Made by a program: the position numbers and the translations under genes
Source: Halorhabdus rudnickae
Lineage (GTDB): Archaea; Halobacteriota; Halobacteria; Halobacteriales; Haloarculaceae
NCBI RefSeq assembly: GCF_900880625.1
Contig: NZ_CAAHFB010000001.1
Coordinates: 1,736,001-1,800,000, forward strand
Length of the DNA stretch: 64,000 nt
Direction: 5' to 3'
Part shown: positions 35,811 to 43,893 of the stretch, piece after piece
Numbering within the stretch: position 1 is the stretch's first letter
Layout: each line of letters opens with the position of its first letter
Notes under the pieces: model-generated
Database searches by the model: none
What the model was told of the DNA's origin: nothing
Seen by the model: only the letters and a program-made list of their open reading frames with translations

Positions 35811-38309
35811 TTACTGGCAGGCGTCGCAAGTCGGGTCTTCGACGCTTGCGAGGTCAGTATCCCCGTCGCTGGTCGCGGTGGTTCGCTCGTCTGATTCGGT
35901 GCCATCGACACTCCCCGAGTCCCCGCGATGCTGGGTCTTGCCGTACTCCGAGAGGTCGAGCGTTGACTTCTCGATCTGGGAGGCCCCGAGCGTCCGGAGG
36001 TAGTAGGTCGTCTTCAGGCCGAGTTCCCAGGCAGTCGTGTAGATGTCATCGAGCAGGGTCCCGTCCGTCGAGGGGAAAAAGACGTTGTGTGAGACCGACT
36101 GGTCGATCCACGTCTGGCGGTGGGCCGTCAACCGCAACTGGTGGCGGGGATCGATCTCGAAGGCACCTCGGTAGAGTTCCTGTAGATCGTCCGGAATCTC
36201 GCCGATCTCCTGGATCGAACCGTCGTGATACTTGATGCGATCGAGCATCTCCGCGTCCCAGAGATCCCGGTCCCGGAGGTCGGCGACGAGGTGGTCGTTG
36301 ACGATCGTGAAGTCCCCGGACATGTTCGACTTGACGTAGAGATTGGAGTACTGGGGCTCGATGGAGGCCGTCGTTCCGTTGATCGTTGAGACGGTCGCTG
36401 TCGGCGCGATGGCCATCGTATTGGAGTTGCGCATGCCGTGCTCGGCGATGGTCTCGCGGACCCCATCCCAGTCGAGGGTCTCCTCGCGATCGGTGGGGAT
36501 CTCCTGGCCGCGTTCCGCCTCCAGCAGGTCGACGGTGTCCTGCGGGAGGATTCCACGGTCCCATTTCGAACCCTCGAACGACGGGTAGGGACCCCGCTCT
36601 CCGGCGAGTTCCGCGGACGTTCGAATCGCGTGGTAGGCGACGAACTCCTGCCAGCGGTTGGCCTTCTCGACGGCCGCCTCCGAGGCCATCGGGACGCCGA
36701 TCTCCATCAGCGCCTCGTGAAAGCCCATCGTCCCGAGACCGACGGGACGGTGGCGCATGTTCGAGTCTTCGGCTTCCTCGGTCGGGTAGAAACACAGGTC
36801 GACGACGTTGTCGAGCATCCGCATCGCCGTCTCGACGGTCGATTCGAGATGATCCCGGTCAAGCCTCGCGGGCGCGGACGCCCGCTCGGTCTCCGCGGAA
36901 CTGCCTTCCGCGCTGTCGCCGTCCCGCACGTGCGTCGAGAAGTTCACACTGCCCAGGTTACAGACGGCGTGCTCGTCCTCGCTCGTGTTGAGCGTGATCT
37001 CCGTACAGAGGTTCGACGAGCGGACCGTGCCCTCGTGGTCCTGTGGCGAGCCGATGTTACAGGGGTCTTTGAACGTCACCCAGGGATGGCCGGTCTCGAA
37101 CAGCCGCGTCAGGAGCTGTCGCCACAGTTCGTCGGCTTCGACGCGCTCGAAGTTCTCGATCTTTCCGTTCTCGGCGGCCTGTTCGTACTCCCGATACGTT
37201 TCGGCGAAATCGCTTCCGGTGGCTTCGTGGAGGTCGGGCACCTCGTCGGGGCTGAACAACGTCCAGGACTCGCCGGCCTGGACGCGCTCCATGAACAGGT
37301 CAGGGATCCAGGCGGCGGTGTTCATGTCCGGCGTCCGGCGGCGTTCGTCGCCCGTGTTGCGCTTCAGATCGAGGAATGCCGGGAAGTCCAGGTGCCAGGC
37401 CGCCAGATACCCGCAGGCGGCTCCGCGGCGCTTGCCCGAGCGGTTGATCGCCGCCGTCACGTCGTTCGAGATCCGGAGGAAAGGCACGACACCGGTCGAT
37501 TCGACACCCGTGGACTCGATCATGGCACCCTCGGCGCGCAGCGGCGTCCAGTCGTTGCCCAGCCCGCCGGACCACTTCGAGAGTTTCGCGTGGTGCTTGT
37601 AGGCCTCAAAGATCCCCTCCAGGTCGTCAGGGACGGTGGTGAGATAGCACGAGGATAGCTGGGGGTGGGCCGTCCCGCTGTGGAACAGCGTCGGCGTCGA
37701 GGGGGTAAATTCGAGTTTCGAGAGAACGTCGTAGAACTCCTTGGCGCGGGCGTCGGGATCGTCTTCCTCGATCGCCAGCCCCATCGCGACGCGCATCCAG
37801 AACGCCTGGGGGAGTTCCAGGTGTTCGCCGTCGTTCGTTCGAAGGAAATACCGTTGATACAGTGTCTCCATCGCCAGGTACTCGAAGTGCTCGTCGCGGC
37901 CGGGGACGAGATAGTCGGCGAGCGCTCCGAGGTCGAACCGTTCGAGCAACCGGTCGTCGAGCAGGCCGACCTCAACGCCGCGCCGGAGGTTCTCGACGAA
38001 CGTTTCGCGGTAGGCGCGGTCGAGATCGTCGCCAGTTAGATCCTCACCGATGACTTCGTGATAATACCGTTGGCGAAAGACTCGTGCGGCGATGCGCTTG
38101 TACTCGGGATTTCGTTCGATTCGGGCGGTCAGCGCCTGGAGGATCCCTTCGTACACCTCGGCGCGGTCGGCACCGGCATAGAGGTTCTCGTCGATCGCCC
38201 GTCGGAGGTCAGCACGCTCCTCGCTGGAGACCGCCGGAGCGTCCGCCGCGATGGCGCGGTCGAGTATCGATACGATTCGGTCAGTGGAACTCGCTGTCTG
38301 CTGGCTCAT
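35811..38309 (-). CDS. nrdA: Ribonucleotide reductase large subunit NrdA
   Basis: Reduces ribonucleotides to deoxyribonucleotides together with NrdB. The start MSQQTASSTDRIVSILDRAI gives 832 aa; the frame extends upstream only as antisense-like sequence. N-terminal ATP-cone-like domain (residues 1-90), then the catalytic barrel: SSCYLTTVPDDLEGIFEAYK (first active-site Cys), NLCTEITLN, VCNLGSVNFSTHV, GLGTMGFHEALMEIGVPM and the tyrosines near the C-terminus. The redox tail ends CDACQ, the CxxC pair that takes electrons from thioredoxin. The ATG overlaps the nrdR stop by 4 bp. Confidence 0.95.
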   Translation of the reverse strand: MSQQTASSTDRIVSILDRAIAADAPAVSSEERADLRRAIDENLYAGADRAEVYEGILQALTARIERNPEYKRIAARVFRQRYYHEVIGEDLTGDDLDRAYRETFVENLRRGVEVGLLDDRLLERFDLGALADYLVPGRDEHFEYLAMETLYQRYFLRTNDGEHLELPQAFWMRVAMGLAIEEDDPDARAKEFYDVLSKLEFTPSTPTLFHSGTAHPQLSSCYLTTVPDDLEGIFEAYKHHAKLSKWSGGLGNDWTPLRAEGAMIESTGVESTGVVPFLRISNDVTAAINRSGKRRGAACGYLAAWHLDFPAFLDLKRNTGDERRRTPDMNTAAWIPDLFMERVQAGESWTLFSPDEVPDLHEATGSDFAETYREYEQAAENGKIENFERVEADELWRQLLTRLFETGHPWVTFKDPCNIGSPQDHEGTVRSSNLCTEITLNTSEDEHAVCNLGSVNFSTHVRDGDSAEGSSAETERASAPARLDRDHLESTVETAMRMLDNVVDLCFYPTEEAEDSNMRHRPVGLGTMGFHEALMEIGVPMASEAAVEKANRWQEFVAYHAIRTSAELAGERGPYPSFEGSKWDRGILPQDTVDLLEAERGQEIPTDREETLDWDGVRETIAEHGMRNSNTMAIAPTATVSTINGTTASIEPQYSNLYVKSNMSGDFTIVNDHLVADLRDRDLWDAEMLDRIKYHDGSIQEIGEIPDDLQELYRGAFEIDPRHQLRLTAHRQTWIDQSVSHNVFFPSTDGTLLDDIYTTAWELGLKTTYYLRTLGASQIEKSTLDLSEYGKTQHRGDSGSVDGTESDERTTATSDGDTDLASVEDPTCDACQ

Positions 38310-38788
38310 GTGTCTGTGTCGTCGGGCGGGTCGGCCTCCGCGTCGAGAACGGCGTCCAGTTCCCGGCGAAACTCCGCCGGGTCCGAGAACGCCTCGTACA
38401 CCGAGACAAATCGGAGATACGCGACCGTGTCGCGGTCGCGCAGGTGCTCGGAGACGAGGTCGCCGATCTGCGTCGAGGCGACGATGCGGCCCTCGCGGTC
38501 GGCGAGGTCGTCGTGGATAGCCTCGACGATCTCGGTCACTGCCTCCTCGTCGACGGGACGCTTCTCGACGGCGCGTTCGATACCCACCCTGAGTTTCTCT
38601 CGATCGAACGGCTCGATGACCCCGTCGCGTTTGCGCACTTGCAGGGACTCCCACTCGGGGCGTTCGTAGGTGGTGAATCGGAACCCACAGTCTCGACACT
38701 CCCGACGTCGACGGATCGATGTCCCGTCGGCGCTCGGCTCCGTGTCGAGGACGTGCGTGCGATCGTTCCCGCAATCGGGACAGTCCAT
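38306..38788 (-). CDS. nrdR: Transcriptional repressor NrdR
   Basis: Nucleotide-sensing repressor of ribonucleotide reductase genes. The start is placed at MDCPDCGNDRTHVLDTEPSA (160 aa); an ATG three codons earlier is the alternative. Zinc ribbon CPDCG ... CRDCGFRFTTYERPE (residues 3-45) followed by an ATP-cone (KRDGVIEPFDREKLRVGIER). First gene of nrdR-nrdA-nrdB, overlapping nrdA by 4 bp, so it probably regulates its own operon through the site at 38816-38831. Confidence 0.93.
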   Translation of the reverse strand: MDCPDCGNDRTHVLDTEPSADGTSIRRRRECRDCGFRFTTYERPEWESLQVRKRDGVIEPFDREKLRVGIERAVEKRPVDEEAVTEIVEAIHDDLADREGRIVASTQIGDLVSEHLRDRDTVAYLRFVSVYEAFSDPAEFRRELDAVLDAEADPPDDTDT

Positions 38789-38815
38789 GGTTGTCACTAT
38801 CGAACCCCCGTTGAG

Positions 38816-38831
38816 GCCCTATATTTTGGGG
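38816..38831 (-). promoter_or_regulatory. Candidate NrdR box over the nrd promoter
   Basis: The core CTATATTTTG (38819-38828) matches the bacterial NrdR-box core CWATATATWG at 9 of 10 positions and is flanked by GC-rich arms (GCC / GGG). On the minus strand the same bases give AAAATATAG, a TATA box 31-40 bp upstream of the nrdR ATG, so repressor and TBP would compete. A weaker second element is centred 31-32 bp further upstream (38848-38863, ending GTGT). Boxes one to three helical turns apart are typical of NrdR targets. Confidence 0.55.
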
Positions 38832-38997
38832 TCAACGCGAACTAGCTGCAACATGTGCTGTGTTGGTGACCCCGATAAAGCTTTGCCAACCGGATTGTTC
38901 TAGTACAATCTCATTTGTATTTCAGGAGCAGAGTACCGCCAGTGATACGAGATAAGCCGGATGGGGACAGCGGATGCCCACTCGTCGAGCGGAAAAG

Positions 38998-40212
38998 TCA
39001 GGCACGATCCGACGCGGCTTGACCGGCCAGCGGACCGAGTTTGAGCGAGACAGCGATCACGACCAGAGCGAGCGCCAGCCCGATCTGGAGCGTCATCGCG
39101 GTTTCGATAGTCGTCGCCTCAGCGATCACGCCGACGGTGGCCGGCGCGAGGAAGAAGCCGGTCTGGGCTGCGACGTTGGCGATGACGTTGACGGGACCGG
39201 TGAAAGAGGGCCGGGACTCAATGCCCATCGAGATAAGTGTGGGAAACAGCCCCGAGATGAAAAAGCCGATCACGAAGATGAGCGCCAGCAGTGCGGTCCC
39301 GGAGGCAAGGACGAGTGCCGCGTACATCGCGACCACGAGGACGAAACCGACACCGACGAGCAGGTCCGTAAACCGGTATCGCTCGGCCAGGTAGCTGAAC
39401 GCGAGCCGGCCGGGAACGTACGCCGCCAGGTAGATAGACAGCGTGAGGTTGGCGACGGTTTCCGTGAACAGTTCTCCCGCGTAGTACGGCAGCCAGTTGA
39501 AGAAGACGCTCTCCATGCTTCCGACGAAGATCAGCGCAATCGCCATACCGTATATCGCGGGTTCCCGGAGCAGCACTGCCACGTCGTCCAGTTCGAGCGA
39601 CCGCTCGTTGTCGAGTGACTCAGGTCGGTCGAGTCGCCAGAGAGCCACCAGGACCGGGACCAGCGCGATCGCGAGGACGAGATAGGTGACTTGCCAAGAG
39701 TACTCCCACATCACGACGGTCACCAAAAGTGGCCCGAGCGTCGCGCCGACGGCCCAGGCCATCGTGTGTAAACTCAAAACGCGAGCTCGCGAGTTGGGGT
39801 AGAGGTGACTCAACACCGACCGATCGAGCGACCGGAAGATACCCGTCGAGAAACTCCGGACGCCGATGAAGGCCAGCAAGAGCAGGTACGTCGGCGAGAG
39901 ACCGAGGACGAGGACGCTACCGATGGTCGCGGCGACGCTGATCAGGAGAAAGCGCTTGATGTCGATTCGGCCGCTCGCCGTCCCGAAGATGAGCATTGCG
40001 AGGACGAACCCAACGGTCCCGACCGGCGTCACCAGGCCGAGATAGCTCTCGCTCACCGTGAAAACGTCCTCGAATACCGGTACCAGGGCACCGCGGGCCT
40101 GGATAAGTGCGCCGTCGAAGGCGACGAACGCGAACAGTACCACGGTCCAGGCACGCCTGGACGTGCGCTCACTCACTGTTGGTCCCTCCCGGCGGCGCGC
40201 GAGTAAATCCAT
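38998..40212 (-). CDS. Major facilitator superfamily transporter (copy A)
   Basis: 404 aa, 12 predicted TM segments. MFS signature between TM2 and TM3 (LIFGTASGRIDIKRFLLISV) and a second conserved run (GVRSFSTGIFRSLDRSVLSH). The start ATG gives MDLLARRREGPTVSERTS; a GTG 12 codons later has a better ribosome-binding site (GGGAGG) and may be the true start. Clearly paralogous to the next gene, in the same direction 78 bp away. Substrate unknown. Confidence 0.85.
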   Translation of the reverse strand: MDLLARRREGPTVSERTSRRAWTVVLFAFVAFDGALIQARGALVPVFEDVFTVSESYLGLVTPVGTVGFVLAMLIFGTASGRIDIKRFLLISVAATIGSVLVLGLSPTYLLLLAFIGVRSFSTGIFRSLDRSVLSHLYPNSRARVLSLHTMAWAVGATLGPLLVTVVMWEYSWQVTYLVLAIALVPVLVALWRLDRPESLDNERSLELDDVAVLLREPAIYGMAIALIFVGSMESVFFNWLPYYAGELFTETVANLTLSIYLAAYVPGRLAFSYLAERYRFTDLLVGVGFVLVVAMYAALVLASGTALLALIFVIGFFISGLFPTLISMGIESRPSFTGPVNVIANVAAQTGFFLAPATVGVIAEATTIETAMTLQIGLALALVVIAVSLKLGPLAGQAASDRA

Positions 40213-40290
40213 TGAAATACGCTCCTACCCCATAATTTGCTGACAGTTGTCCGTGGAAGATGTGAATGGGAAGACGACGAGTGGACATCA

Positions 40291-41532
40291 TCAGACAGCA
40301 GAGGCAGTCCCGGTCGGTCCGAGTTCGAGGAGTAGCATAACGAGTGTGAGCAGGCCTGCCAGTCCGATCTGTACGAGTATCGCGGTCCCGATCGACGTCG
40401 CATCGGCGAGCACACCGACGATTGCCGGGGCGGTAAAAAACCCGATCTGGGTGGCGACATTGCCGACAACGTTGACCGGCCCCGAGAACGACGGCACGGC
40501 TTCGATACCCATCGATATCAGGGTCGGGAACATCCCGGAGACCAGGAGGCCGACGCCGAAGATCGAGCCGAGCAGCAGGTACCCGTTCGCACCCGTGAAA
40601 GCGATATAGGTCAGCGCTGTCAGGAGGATACTCGTTACGAGGAGAAGTCGCGTGAAGCTGTACCGATGGCTGAGACGGCTGAACACCAGCCGGCCGGGAA
40701 CGTACGCCGCCAGGTAAATCGAGAGGACGATCCCGGTAATCCATCCGGAGAAGGTCACGTTGGCGTAACTTGTAAGCCAGGTGAAATAGATGCTCTCGAT
40801 GCTCCCGACGAAGATCAGCGCCACGAGCATCCCGTAAACAGCCGGCTCAGACAACAGCGGACGGATGTCGCTACGTGCAAACGATCGTTCGTTGGTGGTC
40901 CCCGTCGGTGTATCAAGCCGCCACAAAAGGACGAGCATGGGCACGGTGAGCGCGGCGAGAACCAGATAGGTCGCTCGCCAGGAATACTGGCTCAGAAGCG
41001 CCGTCACCAGGATCGGCCCCGACGTCGCACCGACAGCCCACGTCATCTCTTCGAGATTGAAAATTCGGGCGCGGGACTCCGGATAGAGATGGCTCAGCGT
41101 GGGGCGATCCAGCGCCCGGAAGATACCCGTCGACAGGCTCCGCATCCCGATGAGAGCGAGCAAGACGAGGAAACTCGGAGCTGCCCCGAGCAGTAAAAGC
41201 GACAGTCCTGTCAGCGCCACGCCGATCAGGAGAAAACGCCGGATGTTCACCCGACCGCTCGCCGAGCCGAGCCCCAGCAGCGCCACCAGATAACCGACGG
41301 TCCCGACCGGGGTAATCAACCCCAGCAGGCTCTTGTTGACCTGAAAGTGCGTCTCGAAGGTCGGGACGAGCGCGCCACGGACCTGCAGCATGGCACCGGT
41401 GAGGCCCACGAACAGGAAGATAACTATCAGCCAAGATTTGCGATTATCTTTTTCATCCACGCTATCGGATTTTCCGCTCGCGGAGTTAAACGTATTGAAC
41501 TCTGTCTCCGTGAGCCACGTCGCAGTGGTCAC
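40291..41532 (-). CDS. Major facilitator superfamily transporter (copy B)
   Basis: 413 aa, 12 predicted TM segments. Shares long stretches with copy A, for example GALVPTFETHFQVNKSLLGL, ITPVGTVGYLVALLGLGSAS and GMRSLSTGIFRALDRPTLSH, so the two come from a tandem duplication. The N-terminus carries about 30 extra polar residues. The gene ends 78 bp before copy A begins and diverges from hypF 57 bp away. Confidence 0.85.
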   Translation of the reverse strand: MTTATWLTETEFNTFNSASGKSDSVDEKDNRKSWLIVIFLFVGLTGAMLQVRGALVPTFETHFQVNKSLLGLITPVGTVGYLVALLGLGSASGRVNIRRFLLIGVALTGLSLLLLGAAPSFLVLLALIGMRSLSTGIFRALDRPTLSHLYPESRARIFNLEEMTWAVGATSGPILVTALLSQYSWRATYLVLAALTVPMLVLLWRLDTPTGTTNERSFARSDIRPLLSEPAVYGMLVALIFVGSIESIYFTWLTSYANVTFSGWITGIVLSIYLAAYVPGRLVFSRLSHRYSFTRLLLVTSILLTALTYIAFTGANGYLLLGSIFGVGLLVSGMFPTLISMGIEAVPSFSGPVNVVGNVATQIGFFTAPAIVGVLADATSIGTAILVQIGLAGLLTLVMLLLELGPTGTASAV

Positions 41533-41589
41533 GTGCTGAGGAAACGGACGTCGGCAGATTCAACACCGCGGGCGGCCCCATTCAACGTG

Positions 41590-43884
41590 ATGAGCGAACG
41601 GAGGCGCGCGACAGTCTCGGTCACGGGCGTCGTCCAAGGCGTAGGGTTTCGACCGTTCGTCTATCGGACGGCAACTGACGAGGACCTCGCTGGGCGAGTG
41701 AAAAATACCGGCGATGGACGGGTCGAGATCGTTCTGGAGGGTCGGGAGACAGGGATCGAGTCGTTCCTCTCGACGCTCCGGACGGACCCACCACCGCTGG
41801 CCCGCATCGAGGACGTGACGGTCGAAGACAGCGAACCGTGCGGGCTTTCGACCTTCGAGATCGTGGCCTCGATCGACTCTGGCGGTGGGTCGGGAACGAT
41901 CCCGCCCGACACGGCGATGTGCGACGCCTGTCTCGAAGACCTCCGGGATCCAGACTCACGCTTTCAGGCATACTGGGCGACCGCTTGTGTCGACTGTGGC
42001 CCACGATACACGGTCATTCGGGCGTTGCCCTACGACCGCCCAACCACGTCGATGGACGCCTTTCCGATGTGTGAGGACTGTCGAGACGACTACGAGAACC
42101 CGGCCGACCGCCGGTATCACGCCCAGACGATCGCCTGTCCGTCGTGCGGCCCGACGCTCTCCATACTCGATAGCGATGGGAACGAACTCGCCGGCGACGA
42201 CGACGCGATCGAACAGGCCGGCGACCGCCTCGCCGACGGCGACCTCGTGGCGATCAAGGGCATCGGCGGGACCCATCTGGCCTGCGACGCGACCGATTCC
42301 GAAGTCGTCGAGAGGCTACGCGAGCGGACGGGGCGCCCGGAAAAACCCTTCGCGCTGATGGCCCCCGATATGGAGGCGGTCGAATCGTTCGCAAAGGTTT
42401 CGGGCGACGAATGCGACGCACTCGAAGACACTCGTCGACCGATCCTCTTGCTCGACGGACAGCGCGACGACCGGCCGGATTGGTTCGACACCGTCTCGCC
42501 GGGCTTGCACACCGTCGGCGTCATGCTCCCGTACTCGGGCCTGCATCACCTACTGTTCGATCACGTCGACGGGCCGCTGGTGATGACCAGCGCCAACATG
42601 CCCGGTGTGCCGATGGCGACCGACCGGACGTCGATCCTCGACGATCTTGACGGGGTGATCGACGCCGCGCTGGTTCACGACCGGGAGATCGTGATGCGGT
42701 GTGACGACAGCGTCGCCCGCTTTGCCGGCGGGGAGCGGCGGTTCGTCCGTCGCTCACGCGGATGGGTGCCAGAGTCACTACCGCTGCCCGTGGACGCCGG
42801 CCGCGACGTGTTGGCCCTCGGCGCGGAGTTCGATGCGACCGTTGCTCTCACGCAGGCCGGCGAGGTCGTCCCCTCCCAGTACGTCGGCGACGTCGACAAT
42901 CCCGAAACGGTCGCGTATCTGCGCGAGACCGTATCCCATCTCCGAGACCTGCTCGGCACCGACCCCGACGTGGTGGCCTGTGACATGCACCCCGACTTCC
43001 TGACGACCAGGGAAGCGCGGGAGTACGCCGAAAACGGGGAAATAGCCGGCCCGGCCCAGGTGCAACATCACCACGCCCACGCCGCCAGCCTGCTGGCCGA
43101 ACACGAGCGCGAACGGGCGGTCGTAATCACCGCCGACGGGACGGGGTATGGACCGGACGGCTCGATCTGGGGCGGAGAGGTCCTCGACGCCAGCCTCGCG
43201 GATTTCGAGCGCATCGGCGGCCTCTCGACGTTTTCCCTCCCTGGCGGGACGGCTGCCATCGAACAACCGGCTCGCATCCTCGCGAGTCTGCTCGACGACG
43301 CTGCACGGATTGAGGAACTGCTGGTCGAGCGCGATGCGGTCGGAACACAGAGCGAGGCGGCGACCGTCCGCCAGCAGATCGAACGTGGCGTCAACACGCC
43401 TTCGACGACCAGTGCCGGCCGGTTGCTCGACGCGGTGAGCGCCCTGCTTGGCGTCTGTACCGAACGATCCTACGAAGGCGAACCGGCGATGAAACTCGAA
43501 AGTGCGGCGGTCGGTGGTGACGTACTCGACTTCGAGGTCCCGTACGACAGTCAAAACGGGTCGCGTGTGGTCGATTCCGGACAACTCGTCCGAGATCTAG
43601 CTACCCTTGCTAGCGATCACTCGACTGCGGATGTCGCCGCGACCGCCCAGTGGGCGCTGGCCCGCGGGTTGGCTGATCTTGCTATCGGAGTGGCCGAGGA
43701 CGCCGGAATCGACGCTGTGGGTTTCACCGGCGGGGTCGCATACAACGACGCGATCACCCGGACGATCCGCAATCGTGTCGAGGCGGCCGGGCTGGATTTC
43801 CTCGGTCACGATCGCGTCCCGCCAGGTGACGGCGGGATCGCCTACGGGCAAGTCGCAGTAGCGGCGGCCCGGAATGCAGAGTGA
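41590..43884 (+). CDS. hypF: Carbamoyltransferase HypF
   Basis: Makes the thiocarboxamide on HypE from carbamoyl phosphate, first step of cyanide ligand synthesis. The start MSERRRATVSVTGVVQGVGF gives 764 aa. Order: acylphosphatase domain (residues 8-95, GVVQGVGFRPFVYR), two zinc fingers (MCDACLED ... CVDCG and MCEDCRDD ... CPSCG, about 115-185), a YrdC-like domain (about 195-385), and a Kae1-like carbamoyltransferase domain with QHHHAHAASLLAEH (about 495) and TGGVAYNDAI. Separated from hypC-B by 8 kb. Confidence 0.96.
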   Translation: MSERRRATVSVTGVVQGVGFRPFVYRTATDEDLAGRVKNTGDGRVEIVLEGRETGIESFLSTLRTDPPPLARIEDVTVEDSEPCGLSTFEIVASIDSGGGSGTIPPDTAMCDACLEDLRDPDSRFQAYWATACVDCGPRYTVIRALPYDRPTTSMDAFPMCEDCRDDYENPADRRYHAQTIACPSCGPTLSILDSDGNELAGDDDAIEQAGDRLADGDLVAIKGIGGTHLACDATDSEVVERLRERTGRPEKPFALMAPDMEAVESFAKVSGDECDALEDTRRPILLLDGQRDDRPDWFDTVSPGLHTVGVMLPYSGLHHLLFDHVDGPLVMTSANMPGVPMATDRTSILDDLDGVIDAALVHDREIVMRCDDSVARFAGGERRFVRRSRGWVPESLPLPVDAGRDVLALGAEFDATVALTQAGEVVPSQYVGDVDNPETVAYLRETVSHLRDLLGTDPDVVACDMHPDFLTTREAREYAENGEIAGPAQVQHHHAHAASLLAEHERERAVVITADGTGYGPDGSIWGGEVLDASLADFERIGGLSTFSLPGGTAAIEQPARILASLLDDAARIEELLVERDAVGTQSEAATVRQQIERGVNTPSTTSAGRLLDAVSALLGVCTERSYEGEPAMKLESAAVGGDVLDFEVPYDSQNGSRVVDSGQLVRDLATLASDHSTADVAATAQWALARGLADLAIGVAEDAGIDAVGFTGGVAYNDAITRTIRNRVEAAGLDFLGHDRVPPGDGGIAYGQVAVAAARNAE

Positions 43885-43893
43885 AGCTGCGAC

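Noticed and set aside
36438-37658. 406-aa open frame antisense to nrdA
   Set aside because: Same shadow effect; nrdA motifs occupy the whole region on the other strand.
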